DNA of 64,000 nucleotides from Flavobacteriales bacterium. GTDB taxonomy: Bacteria > Bacteroidota > Bacteroidia > Flavobacteriales_D > Crocinitomicaceae. The stretch lies in contig CANFJL010000004.1 in assembly GCA_947447525.1 (NCBI GenBank), positions 1 through 64,000 of the forward strand, in the 5' to 3' direction. Positions 39,319 to 47,469 of this stretch are shown one piece after another (position 1 is the stretch's first letter; each line of letters opens with the position of its first letter). The position numbers and the translations under genes were made by a program. The notes below the pieces were generated by a model that was not told the DNA's origin, did no database searches, and worked only from the letters and a program-made list of their open reading frames with translations.

Positions 39319-41873
39319 TGCGTAGAATTGTACTTTTATTTTTCATTTTAATAGGCAGTTTTGCTTTTTCTCAAAATGAGCCAATGAGCATAGGGGGTTT
39401 AGACTTCTCCTATAAATCTCCCCAAGAATATGAAATTGGACCTATCAGAATTGTTGGTGCTGATAATTTTGACCATCAAGGAATAAAACTTATTGCAGGC
39501 TTAAGACAGGGACAAAAAATTACTTTGCCAAGTGATCAAATCACAAAAGCAATTCGAAAATTGTGGGATGAAGGTCTTTTTTCGAATGTTTCCATTTATG
39601 CAGAAAAAGAAATAAGCGGAATAGTTTATTTGGTTATTGAGTTAGCGCCGCGTCCTAAATTGTCTAGATTCAAATTTATTGGAGTTAATAAACGGGAAGC
39701 CGATAAAGTACGTGAAGAAATTAGTTTGTTTTCGGGAAAAACAATTACTGAGAATTTAGTTTTTCAAACCAAAAGTAAAATCATGGGATACTTCCGTGAA
39801 AAAGGTCATTATGGTATTCAGGTGGGTATCAATAGGGTTAAGGATACATTAATGAATAATGCGGAGATCTTTATTATTACGATTGAAAAAGGTAAAAAAA
39901 TTGGAATAGAAAAATTGATTATTAGTGGAAATGAAAATGTGCCCACTTGGAAATTGAAGTTGTCAATGAAAGACACCAAGCAAAAATCAATATTGAGAAT
40001 TTTCAAAAGATCTAAATTTACCGAATCTACTTACGAAAAAGATAAATTAGCCTTACTGGGTAAATTTAATGCTTCAGGTCTGCGAGATGCTGCCATTTCT
40101 TTTGATACTGTTTATCAATTGGATAATAAAAATATAGTAATTCAAATTAACATCAGCGAAGGGAATAAATATTTCTTTGGTGACGTCGAGTGGGTTGGCA
40201 ATACTAAATATAGATCTAGTTTTTTAGATACAGTTCTTGGAATAAAAAGAGGAGATATTTTCAATAAAACATTGTTGGATCAGCGTTTAATGGGAAGCGG
40301 AGATGGTCGTGATATTTCTTCACTGTATATGGATAGAGGTTATTTATTCTTTCAGGTGATTCCAGTTGAATCTAATGTTTCCAATAATTTTATCAATTAT
40401 CAGGTTAGAATCATTGAAGGAAAAGAAGCACGAATTGGCCAAATTACTATTCGTGGAAATTCTAAAACGAATGATTTTGTAATCATGAGAGAAATCCGGA
40501 CAAGACCCGGCGATTTATTCAATAAGCAAGATATAATGCGTACACAACGCGAATTATCTCAATTAGGATTTTTTAATGAACAAGGATTTCAGGTAAATCC
40601 AATGCCTGACCCTGCTAATGGTACTGTTGATATTGAATATGTAGTAGAAGAAAAATCATCAGATCAAATAGAATTATCTGGTGGTTATGGTGGTGCAGGA
40701 CCAACTACTTCAGGTAGAATCATTGGTACTTTAGGACTTACTTTTAATAATTTTTCAACAAAAAAATTCTTTAAAAAAGAAGCTTGGTCACCTCTTCCCG
40801 GTGGTGATGGACAAAAATTATCAATTCGAGCACAGTCTAATGGTCGCTATTATCAGGGATATAATTTTTCTTTTACAGAACCTTGGTTAGGCGGTAAAAA
40901 GCCCAACTCTTTATCCTTTTGGGTCAACAATACTGCGCTTTCTTCTAATGGTTTATTAAGATCTAATCCTGCATATACAGGCTTGTCTATTACAGGGACA
41001 GGATTTGGACTCCAAAGGCGTAAAAAATGGCCGGATGATTATTTCACCGCATATTATGAGTTGAGTTACCAATATTATGATGTAGTTAAGGATTATCGAT
41101 TCCCACTTTTCCCGAAAGGTTATGCAAATGATATAGCACTTAAATATGTATTGCAAAGAAGTTCTGTTAGTGCTCCAATTTATCCTCAAAGTGGTTCTCA
41201 ATTTACTTTAACCGCTAAAGCTACAGTGCCATACTCTGCTTTTGGTCCCGAAAAAGATTATAGTTCAATGAGTCCGGCGGATCGATATCATTATCTGGAG
41301 TATTATCGTTTTAAGTTTACAGGTGAATGGTTCGTTCCTTTGACGGCGGATAAAAAACTGATCTTAATGCCTCGATTTGGTTTTGGATATATTGGCTCTT
41401 ATAATAAATCAAAGGGTATAACTCCTTTTGATCGTTATTCATTGGGAGGAAGTGGATTATCAGGAACAAATCAATTGGGAGGTAGAGAAATCATCGCGCT
41501 TCGAGGGTATGAAGACCAATATCTTTCCTCAACAGGTGGAGATCCTATCATTGCAAAATACACTCTTGAATTGCGTTACCCAATTTCATTAAATCCGCAA
41601 GCTACTTTTTATGCGATGACTTTTTTAGAGGCAGGAAATACTTTCCCTTCATTTGCTAAATTCAATCCGTTTAATGTAAAAAGAACTGCAGGAGTTGGTA
41701 TCCGTGTATTTTTACCAATGTTTGGTATGCTAGGTTTAGATTATGGTCTTGGCTTCGATAAATTAGATATTTGGTCCAATGGATTTGGTAAATCGACAGA
41801 TATTTCAATTGATAAAAAAGGATTTTATCCGAAATTGAGTTTTACCATTGGTATGAACTTGGGTGAGTTGTAA
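39318..41873 (+). CDS. bamA: Outer-membrane protein assembly factor BamA
   Basis: An 851-residue outer-membrane protein that inserts beta-barrel proteins. A signal peptide (LIGSFAFSQ) is followed by five POTRA domains (about 35-430; for example IGPIRIVGADNFDHQGIKLI and ARIGQITIRGNSKTNDFVIM) and a 16-strand barrel. The barrel contains the GLSGTNQLGGREIIALRGYE segment corresponding to the (V/I)RGF lid motif (ALRGYED). The C-terminus is NLGEL and not the usual terminal aromatic. It overlaps uppS by one base and precedes two Skp-type chaperone genes. Confidence 0.95.
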   Translation: MRRIVLLFFILIGSFAFSQNEPMSIGGLDFSYKSPQEYEIGPIRIVGADNFDHQGIKLIAGLRQGQKITLPSDQITKAIRKLWDEGLFSNVSIYAEKEISGIVYLVIELAPRPKLSRFKFIGVNKREADKVREEISLFSGKTITENLVFQTKSKIMGYFREKGHYGIQVGINRVKDTLMNNAEIFIITIEKGKKIGIEKLIISGNENVPTWKLKLSMKDTKQKSILRIFKRSKFTESTYEKDKLALLGKFNASGLRDAAISFDTVYQLDNKNIVIQINISEGNKYFFGDVEWVGNTKYRSSFLDTVLGIKRGDIFNKTLLDQRLMGSGDGRDISSLYMDRGYLFFQVIPVESNVSNNFINYQVRIIEGKEARIGQITIRGNSKTNDFVIMREIRTRPGDLFNKQDIMRTQRELSQLGFFNEQGFQVNPMPDPANGTVDIEYVVEEKSSDQIELSGGYGGAGPTTSGRIIGTLGLTFNNFSTKKFFKKEAWSPLPGGDGQKLSIRAQSNGRYYQGYNFSFTEPWLGGKKPNSLSFWVNNTALSSNGLLRSNPAYTGLSITGTGFGLQRRKKWPDDYFTAYYELSYQYYDVVKDYRFPLFPKGYANDIALKYVLQRSSVSAPIYPQSGSQFTLTAKATVPYSAFGPEKDYSSMSPADRYHYLEYYRFKFTGEWFVPLTADKKLILMPRFGFGYIGSYNKSKGITPFDRYSLGGSGLSGTNQLGGREIIALRGYEDQYLSSTGGDPIIAKYTLELRYPISLNPQATFYAMTFLEAGNTFPSFAKFNPFNVKRTAGVGIRVFLPMFGMLGLDYGLGFDKLDIWSNGFGKSTDISIDKKGFYPKLSFTIGMNLGEL

Positions 41874-41927
41874 TTTTTTACAATAAATATGTAACTTAGC
41901 CGTTCGGATGCCTCAAAAAAAAATCGC

Positions 41928-42443
41928 ATGAAAATTGTACTTTTTAGTTTACTATTAATTTTTGGCACAGGCTTTGTCAAGGCACAATCCTATGCATTTA
42001 TTGATTCGGATTACATTATGAAAAATGTCCCTGAATATTTAGAAGCCAAAGAGAAATTGGATAAGTTATCTGAGAAATGGACCAAAGAAATTGAAGATAG
42101 ATATCAATTTATAAAAGTTAAAAGAGATAATTTTAATAAGGAAGAAGTTCTTTTACCAAACGAGGAAAAAGAAAAAAGAAGGGCTGAAATTGATAAGTTA
42201 GAAAAGGACGCTATTGAGTTACAAACTTTACATTTTGGAGTAAATGGAGAGTATTTTCAGAAAAGACAAGAATTTGTTAAACCAATTCAAGATCGTGTCT
42301 TTACTGCAATGAAAAAAATAGCCAAGAGAGAGGGATATGCATTTGTTTTTGACAAAGCCAATCAAAGTAACTTGGTATATGCTGAGAAAGAGTACGACAT
42401 TAGTAATACTGTTTTAGAGGAAATGGGAATAAGTAAAGAGTAA
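41928..42443 (+). CDS. OmpH/Skp family periplasmic chaperone, first copy
   Basis: A 171-residue exported protein with a signal peptide (GTGFVKAQ) and a long coiled coil (about residues 35-125) flanked by beta-strands, the Skp jellyfish layout. Skp trimers hold unfolded outer-membrane proteins on their way to BamA, which is encoded immediately upstream (54 bp). A weak promoter-like pair, TTG and TAACTTAG, lies in that gap. Confidence 0.9.
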   Translation: MKIVLFSLLLIFGTGFVKAQSYAFIDSDYIMKNVPEYLEAKEKLDKLSEKWTKEIEDRYQFIKVKRDNFNKEEVLLPNEEKEKRRAEIDKLEKDAIELQTLHFGVNGEYFQKRQEFVKPIQDRVFTAMKKIAKREGYAFVFDKANQSNLVYAEKEYDISNTVLEEMGISKE

Positions 42444-42473
42444 GAGTAGAGTGTTAATTTTTAAAAAGTAATA

Positions 42474-42989
42474 ATGAAAAATGTAATTCTGGTTATCGCG
42501 TTGTTTTTAGGTGGTTTTGTCGCAAATGCACAAATGAAAATCGCTCATGTTAATTCACAAAAATTATTAGATACTCTTCCTTCAAGGAAAATTGCCATGG
42601 GTGATTTGAAAAAGTTTGAGACTGACGGAATGAAAGAACTTGGTGAGATACAGAAAGATTTAGAAGCCGCTTATGCACGTTATGAGGCGAATAAAGCTAC
42701 CTGGTCACCTGTTATTTTGAAAATAGAAGAGGAAAAGATCATGAAAAAGCAGCAAGCTTTAGAAGATCGTCAAGGTCAACTACAACAAGAAATGCAAATT
42801 TATGGCCAAGAGTTAAATCAACCCATTTTAGAGCGAATTCAAAAAGCAGTTGAATTGGTTGCTGATAGAAAGAAAGTTAATTATGTAATCGATGAATCTC
42901 AAACGCTTTATTTTAAAGGAGGGATTGATATGACAGCGGAAGTTATGGTAGAATTACTTCGTATGGATGCCGAAGCATTGAAAAAATAA
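42474..42989 (+). CDS. OmpH/Skp family periplasmic chaperone, second copy
   Basis: A 171-residue paralogue of the preceding gene with a signal peptide (GGFVANAQ), the strand MKIAHVNSQKLLDTLPS and a coiled coil rich in Glu, Lys and Gln. Pairs of Skp-like genes after bamA are common in this phylum; how the two divide the work is not clear from sequence. It is followed by a strong terminator. Confidence 0.9.
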   Translation: MKNVILVIALFLGGFVANAQMKIAHVNSQKLLDTLPSRKIAMGDLKKFETDGMKELGEIQKDLEAAYARYEANKATWSPVILKIEEEKIMKKQQALEDRQGQLQQEMQIYGQELNQPILERIQKAVELVADRKKVNYVIDESQTLYFKGGIDMTAEVMVELLRMDAEALKK

Positions 42990-43009
42990 ATAAGTTCAAA
43001 ATATAGAAA

Positions 43010-43036
43010 GGGCAATCTTATGATTGCCCTTTTTTT
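43010..43036 (+). terminator. Rho-independent terminator after the Skp genes
   Basis: Perfect stem GGGCAATC (43010-43017) / GATTGCCC (43022-43029) with loop TTAT and seven T residues after it. Confidence 0.93.
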
Positions 43037-43051
43037 ATGTAGTTTTAAAAA

Positions 43052-43873
43052 ATGAAAAAGAGTCCAATTGGCGTTTTTGATTCTGGGTATGGTGGATTAA
43101 CCATTCTTTCTTCTTTAAGAGAGCAAATGCCTCAATATGATTTTATCTATTTTGGAGATAATGCCAGAGCACCTTATGGAAATAGATCGTTCGATGTAGT
43201 TTATTCCTATACTTTAGCAGCAGTAGAATTTTTATTTTCTCAAGGTTGTAATTTGATAATAATCGCATGTAACACTGCTTCTGCAAAGGCCTTAAGAACA
43301 ATTCAACAAAATGATTTGCATCGTTTCGGACCGAATAAAAGGGTACTTGGTGTTATTCGCCCGAGCACTGAGCAAATTGGAGCGCTTACAAAAACAAATT
43401 GTGTTGGAATTTTGGGAACTTTGGGCACTATTAATTCCTCCTCTTATCCGATCGAATTGGCAAAATTAGCTCCCCATATTGTAGTCGAACAACTCGCTTG
43501 TCCGTTATGGGTTCCACTAATAGAGAATAATTCATTTGACTCAGTTGCTGGGAAAATGATTATTGAGGAAGATGTCAATACTTTAATGAATAAAAATAAA
43601 AATATAGATACCATAATTTTAGCCTGTACTCATTATCCTGTCGTACAAACTTATATACAATCTTTGGTTGGTGAGCACTGTCAGGTAATAGCGCAAGGTC
43701 CAATTGTCGCTGAAAAGCTGCAAGAATATCTTGCTCGACACCCATGGATGCAAGAGCAAATCAGCACCTCAGGGCAAGTCACCTACTTTACTTCAGAAAA
43801 TAAATTAATTTTTGATCAGACCGCCTCTATATTTTTAAACCAAGAAGTAAATTCAAACCACATTACAATTTAG
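43052..43873 (+). CDS. murI: Glutamate racemase
   Basis: Makes D-glutamate for peptidoglycan. The enzyme (273 residues) has the N-terminal VFDSGYGGLT with catalytic-site D10, the two acid-base cysteines C73 (IACNTAS) and C192 (LACTHYP) and the glycine-rich GVIRPS segment. It starts 15 bp after the terminator of the Skp genes and carries no clear promoter box, so some transcription may read through. Confidence 0.95.
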   Translation: MKKSPIGVFDSGYGGLTILSSLREQMPQYDFIYFGDNARAPYGNRSFDVVYSYTLAAVEFLFSQGCNLIIIACNTASAKALRTIQQNDLHRFGPNKRVLGVIRPSTEQIGALTKTNCVGILGTLGTINSSSYPIELAKLAPHIVVEQLACPLWVPLIENNSFDSVAGKMIIEEDVNTLMNKNKNIDTIILACTHYPVVQTYIQSLVGEHCQVIAQGPIVAEKLQEYLARHPWMQEQISTSGQVTYFTSENKLIFDQTASIFLNQEVNSNHITI

Positions 43874-43938
43874 ATGAGGATGTTGCCTACTACTTTTTTC
43901 TTTTGCCCAATGCACTAAGATCTTCCTGTTATTTTTAG

Positions 43939-43946
43939 TAATTTCG
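43939..43946 (+). promoter_or_regulatory. Possible -7 box for the tryptophan dioxygenase gene
   Basis: TAATTTCG, one base from TAnnTTTG, 18 bp before the ATG at 43965. Confidence 0.4.
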
Positions 43947-43964
43947 AAGTGTAAAACGCTAACC

Positions 43965-44921
43965 ATGGAAATTACTCCCGAAATTCAAAATCGTCTCGAT
44001 TTATTAAACGATAAATATGCATCAATGGGACAAGATTTATTGTCTTATTTAGATGGCTTATTGTATGCAGATGTTACGACTTATTGGGATTATATTGAAT
44101 TGGAAACATTACTTAGTTTGCAAAAACCTAAAACAAAGTTTCCAGATGAGCAGGTGTTTATTATGTATCATCAGATAACAGAATTGTATTTTAAATTGGC
44201 CTTAAATGAATTCGAACAAATAGGCGAAAAAGATGCTTTAGATGCCAAGTTTTTTATCAGTAGGGTTTCTCGCATAAATCGTTATTTTGAAGCATTGATT
44301 AATAGTTTTGAAATAATGGTTGGCGGAATGGAACGCGAACAATTTTTGAAGTTTAGGATGTCATTACTTCCAGCAAGTGGCTTTCAATCTGCTCAATATA
44401 GGGACATTGAAATCTACAGCACTTCTTTTGTCAATTTAGTGGATAAGGAGTATAGAAATCAATTAAAGGGCACAGAATCAATTTCTGAGCTTTTTGAGAA
44501 TATATATTGGAAGGCTGGAGCAACTGAGGTGGCTACAGGTAAAAAGACCTTGACATTGACTCAATTTGAAGAGAAATATAAAGAGCGTTTTATTGCCTTG
44601 GCAAACAAGGTAGAGCATAAAAATTTATGGGCTTCTTACTGTAGATTATCCAAAGAAGATCAAGCAAATCCTGAAGTAATTCAGACGCTCAGGAACAATG
44701 ATTTGAATGTTAATGTCAAATGGCCACTAGCACACTATAAATCTGCAGTGAGATATTTGGTTAAGGCAGATGAAGATATTGCTGCTACTGGCGGTACAAA
44801 TTGGCAGAAATATTTACCTCCAAGATTTCAAAAAAGAATTTTTTATCCAACCCTATGGTCGGATGTTGAAATTGAGAATTGGGGTAAAGCCTGGGTAGAA
44901 GAGACGATAAAATCTTTATAG
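43965..44921 (+). CDS. Tryptophan 2,3-dioxygenase family haem protein
   Basis: A 318-residue helical protein of the TDO family, which opens the indole ring of L-tryptophan with a haem iron. Family motifs are YWDYIELETLLSLQ, FIMYHQITELYFK (substrate-binding His), FRMSLLPASGFQSAQYR, and near the C-terminus LAHYKSAVRYL with the likely haem-ligand histidine, followed by ATGGTNWQKYL, which replaces the usual GTGGS loop. No other kynurenine-pathway gene lies nearby, so the exact substrate is inferred. It converges on the solute-binding protein gene with only 4 bp between stops. Confidence 0.87.
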   Translation: MEITPEIQNRLDLLNDKYASMGQDLLSYLDGLLYADVTTYWDYIELETLLSLQKPKTKFPDEQVFIMYHQITELYFKLALNEFEQIGEKDALDAKFFISRVSRINRYFEALINSFEIMVGGMEREQFLKFRMSLLPASGFQSAQYRDIEIYSTSFVNLVDKEYRNQLKGTESISELFENIYWKAGATEVATGKKTLTLTQFEEKYKERFIALANKVEHKNLWASYCRLSKEDQANPEVIQTLRNNDLNVNVKWPLAHYKSAVRYLVKADEDIAATGGTNWQKYLPPRFQKRIFYPTLWSDVEIENWGKAWVEETIKSL

Positions 44922-44925
44922 ATTA

Positions 44926-46632
44926 TTATTTTAAGTCCTTTTTATATACTTCGGTAAAGTTTACTAATCCTAAAGGATTGAGTTCAAGATTCCTCACTTT
45001 TAAATTGATTACAGCAACAAAATCATCTATAACTACGGGCAATATAATATAATTTTCTTGTAGGATCCTATCACAATAGAGGAACAATTCATTTCTTTTT
45101 TTATTGTTTGTTTCAATAGCAGCTTTAGAAAAAGCAGCATTGTAGGCAATATTTTGTAAGGGAGGAATTGCTACTTGGTCATTATTCCTTTCGGAATTAA
45201 AAAACAAATTAAAATAACTTTCCGGATCTGGATAATCTGCCACCCAGCCAACTTTCCATAAATCAGCTTTTTTATTTTTAATTGCAGCATCTCGTGTTTT
45301 AAAATCACAATTCACAATATTTAATGAAATTCCCAAACTTGTTTTCAAATCTTTGCAATATGCTTGGCACCATTTACTTGAAAGAGAATTTTTAGGTCCA
45401 ACTATATAAAGCACGCTCTTTGGAAATGGATTATTAGTATTAAATCCAGCATCCTTAAGAAGGCTTTTTGCTAGGTTAATATCTAACTTTTTAAGTTTGA
45501 GCTTATTGTTATCATAATACTGTGAGGGAGGCACAAAGCCTTTATCTGCCGGCGTCCCATCACCATTTAATATTTCTGAGCAAAGACGTTCTCTATCCAA
45601 TACGAGCTCAAATGCTTGTCTGATTTTCGGATTATTGAAAGGCTTTTTATCACAATTGAATGCGAGAAAAGAAATGCGCGTACCAGGAGCAACTAAGACG
45701 CGATGAGGGAGCGTGTTCCCCTGCTGTGCCTCTTGTAAATTGCCCAAAATACCACTTAAATTCTCTGCGGGTACTTCAAATAAAAGGTCTAATTTATTAT
45801 TTCTGAAGGCAATAAACTCATTTTCCTTATTATTAATAATGCGAATATGTAAGGCATCTAAATAGGGGAGTTTATTACCGAATTTATCGAATTTCCAGTA
45901 CTCATTATTTCTAATAAGAAGTATTTTTTCTTTGTCAAACCAATTCAATTGAAAGGCTCCACTTCCTATAGGGTGTTTCGCAATCTTATTTTGGTAATAA
46001 TTAAAAGCAATTTTTGAAAAAATACCATAATTACTACTGGTAAGCAATTTTTGAAAATTTACAAAGGCTTGATTTAAGGTAATTTCAATGGTATAATCAT
46101 CAATTACTTTTATACCTTTCACCCCTTTTTCATTTGGAATACCGGTGTTTTTTAAATTAAATTCCTTACCACCTTTTATTTTTTCGAATAAAGCAGACCC
46201 GGAGTTATTCAAAGGATGATTAGAGCAAGCAAAATCTAAAGCGAATTTGACATCGTGCGCAGTAAGTTGGTTAGATTCACCTTTAAAGCAGACATCATTA
46301 TGAAAAAATACATCGTCTCTAAGCCCAATAATAATTTTTTTTCTGTCTTTACTATAACGATATGTTTTTACTAAATGCGGAAGAACAGTATCTTTTTTTA
46401 GATCTTGAATAAATAGCGTTTCAAAAATTTGCGAACTTACTCTGTGTGCATAAAGATCTGTTGCATCTAGTGGAAATAATGATTCTATTGGTGCTGTAGA
46501 TACAAAATTTAAAGTATCACCATAATTTACTGGTCCATTTGCTGCTTTTGGTGTTTTTACGCTCTGAAAAAAATAAAATACAACAAGGATGAGTGATATT
46601 AAGACCAGACCTATTTTTATATTTTTATGCAT
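44926..46632 (-). CDS. Peptide/nickel-type ABC solute-binding protein (SBP family 5)
   Basis: A 568-residue OppA/DppA-type binding protein. The N-terminus is a single hydrophobic anchor (VLISLILVVFYFFQ) without a lipobox. Family features are the opening PIESLFPLDATDLYAHRVSSQ, then VKFALDFACS, PIGSGAFQLNWFDKE and DYPDPESYFNLFF. Such proteins bind oligopeptides or other oligomers and hand them to a permease, but no permease or ATPase gene is close. The gene has a near-ideal promoter of its own. Confidence 0.88.
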   Translation of the reverse strand: MHKNIKIGLVLISLILVVFYFFQSVKTPKAANGPVNYGDTLNFVSTAPIESLFPLDATDLYAHRVSSQIFETLFIQDLKKDTVLPHLVKTYRYSKDRKKIIIGLRDDVFFHNDVCFKGESNQLTAHDVKFALDFACSNHPLNNSGSALFEKIKGGKEFNLKNTGIPNEKGVKGIKVIDDYTIEITLNQAFVNFQKLLTSSNYGIFSKIAFNYYQNKIAKHPIGSGAFQLNWFDKEKILLIRNNEYWKFDKFGNKLPYLDALHIRIINNKENEFIAFRNNKLDLLFEVPAENLSGILGNLQEAQQGNTLPHRVLVAPGTRISFLAFNCDKKPFNNPKIRQAFELVLDRERLCSEILNGDGTPADKGFVPPSQYYDNNKLKLKKLDINLAKSLLKDAGFNTNNPFPKSVLYIVGPKNSLSSKWCQAYCKDLKTSLGISLNIVNCDFKTRDAAIKNKKADLWKVGWVADYPDPESYFNLFFNSERNNDQVAIPPLQNIAYNAAFSKAAIETNNKKRNELFLYCDRILQENYIILPVVIDDFVAVINLKVRNLELNPLGLVNFTEVYKKDLK

Positions 46633-46642
46633 CTAAATAATT

Positions 46643-46673
46643 CAAATATAGTACAACTTCATACCAATTCAAA
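46643..46673 (-). promoter_or_regulatory. Bacteroidota-type promoter for the solute-binding protein gene
   Basis: Minus-strand TTTG (46670-46673), a 19-bp spacer and TATATTTG (46643-46650), matching the full consensus TTTG-N19-TAnnTTTG. It is 10 bp before the ATG. Confidence 0.7.
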
Positions 46674-46767
46674 TGTAGGTGTTTTCTTTTAATAGTTGTA
46701 ATGCTCCATTCTAATTATTACTACAAGTACTTACTAAAGTTTAAGATCTTTATTCTAAAATTAATAC

Positions 46768-46775
46768 TAATTTTG
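46768..46775 (+). promoter_or_regulatory. -7 promoter box for tRNA-Arg
   Basis: TAATTTTG, a perfect TAnnTTTG match ending 10 bp before the first tRNA base. Confidence 0.5.
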
Positions 46776-46785
46776 TCACTCAATC

Positions 46786-46859
46786 GGCTCCGTGGCGCAA
46801 CTGTATAGCGCATCAGATTTCGGCTCTGAGGGTTGGGGGTTAGAATCCCTCCGGGGTCA
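46786..46859 (+). tRNA. tRNA-Arg, anticodon TCG, with altered 19-56 pair
   Basis: A 74-nt cloverleaf: acceptor stem GGCTCCG / CGGGGTC with two G-U pairs, D stem GCGC / GCGC, anticodon stem TCAGA / TCTGA with loop TTTCGGC (anticodon TCG, reads CGA and related Arg codons), variable loop GGGTT, T stem GGGGG / CCCTC. A20 and C35, known arginine identity bases, are present. The CCA end is not encoded. The D loop has T where G19 is normal, and the T loop is TTAGAAT with A where C56 is normal; the two changes restore a Watson-Crick tertiary pair. Confidence 0.93.
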
Positions 46860-46866
46860 CAAAAAG

Positions 46867-46893
46867 AACCCAGCACAAAAGTGCTGGGTTTTT
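46867..46893 (+). terminator. Rho-independent terminator after tRNA-Arg
   Basis: Perfect 10-bp stem AACCCAGCAC (46867-46876) / GTGCTGGGTT (46881-46890) with loop AAAA, followed by more T residues. It lies 7 bp after the tRNA. Confidence 0.92.
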
Positions 46894-46970
46894 CCTTTTA
46901 AAGCGGTTAAAGTTTATTTTGAAAAGCAATTTAAAAGGAAAAACCCAAAAACTGCAAAGCAGTTTGGGTT
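46886..46970. repeat. Inverted repeat and second hairpin next to the tRNA terminator
   Basis: GGGTTTTTCCTTTTAAA (46886-46902) recurs as its exact reverse complement at 46930-46946. The second arm continues into a further hairpin, AACCCAAA...ACTGC (from 46942) with GCAGTTTGGGTT (to 46970). The arrangement looks like an inverted copy of the tRNA terminator region. Confidence 0.85.
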
Positions 46971-46977
46971 CTATGCT

Positions 46978-47467
46978 TGGAATGCCCAATGCGCAGGGAA
47001 CATGCGCAGCATAATCCTGACAAGGTCACAAAACAGAGTTAGAGGCTAGACCTAGAGTTTGGACCTAGAGGTTAGAGCTGGAGCGAGAGCTTCATTCTCA
47101 TTATGTTTCTCGCACTCGATTATGGAATGCCCAATGCGCAGGGAACATGCGCAGCATAATCCTGACAAGGTCACAAAACAGAGTTAGAGGCTAAACCTAG
47201 AGTTTGGACATACCCTTCGATGAACTCAGGGCGAGGAGGTTAGAGCTGGAGCGAGAGCCTCATTCTCATTTTGTTTCTCGCACTCGATTATGGAATGCCC
47301 AATGCGCAGGGAACATGCGCAGTATAATCCTGACAAGGTCACAAAAACAGACTTAGAGCTAGAGGCTAGAGTTAGAGCAAAATACTCCAATTGGTTTTTC
47401 TTCGCTTTCATTATGTTTCTCACACTCCTTCCTGGAATGCCCAATGTATTTAAATTGGGTCTTTTTC
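46978..47467. repeat. Tandem hairpin-rich repeats downstream of tRNA-Arg
   Basis: Units begin with TGGAATGCCCAATG at 46978, 47123, 47291 and 47433, giving periods of 145, 168 and 142 bp; the fourth is only a fragment. Each full unit has two ATGCGCAG direct repeats, a segment CAAGGTCACAAAA resembling the 3' end of the adjacent tRNA, runs of TAGAG, and a GAGCGAGA / TCTCGCACTC hairpin. The longer second unit holds an extra segment with CCCTTCGATGAACTCAGGG. The stretch from 46860 to 47469 holds no convincing gene. Confidence 0.9.
47439..47466 (+). terminator. Possible terminator at the end of the repeat block
   Basis: GCCCAAT (47439-47445) can pair with ATTGGGT (47454-47460), followed by CTTTTT. 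It lies at the 3' edge of the repeat fragment and just past the stop of the convergent lipoprotein gene. Confidence 0.45.
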
Positions 47468-47469
47468 AT

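Noticed and set aside
46633-46785. Attachment-site integrase or transposase gene next to the tRNA
   Set aside because: The stretch is only 153 bp of AT-rich sequence with promoters; no recombinase reading frame exists in the whole accessory region.
46792-47049. An open frame of 85 codons running through tRNA-Arg and the repeats
   Set aside because: It overlaps the tRNA and terminator and has no protein-like sequence.
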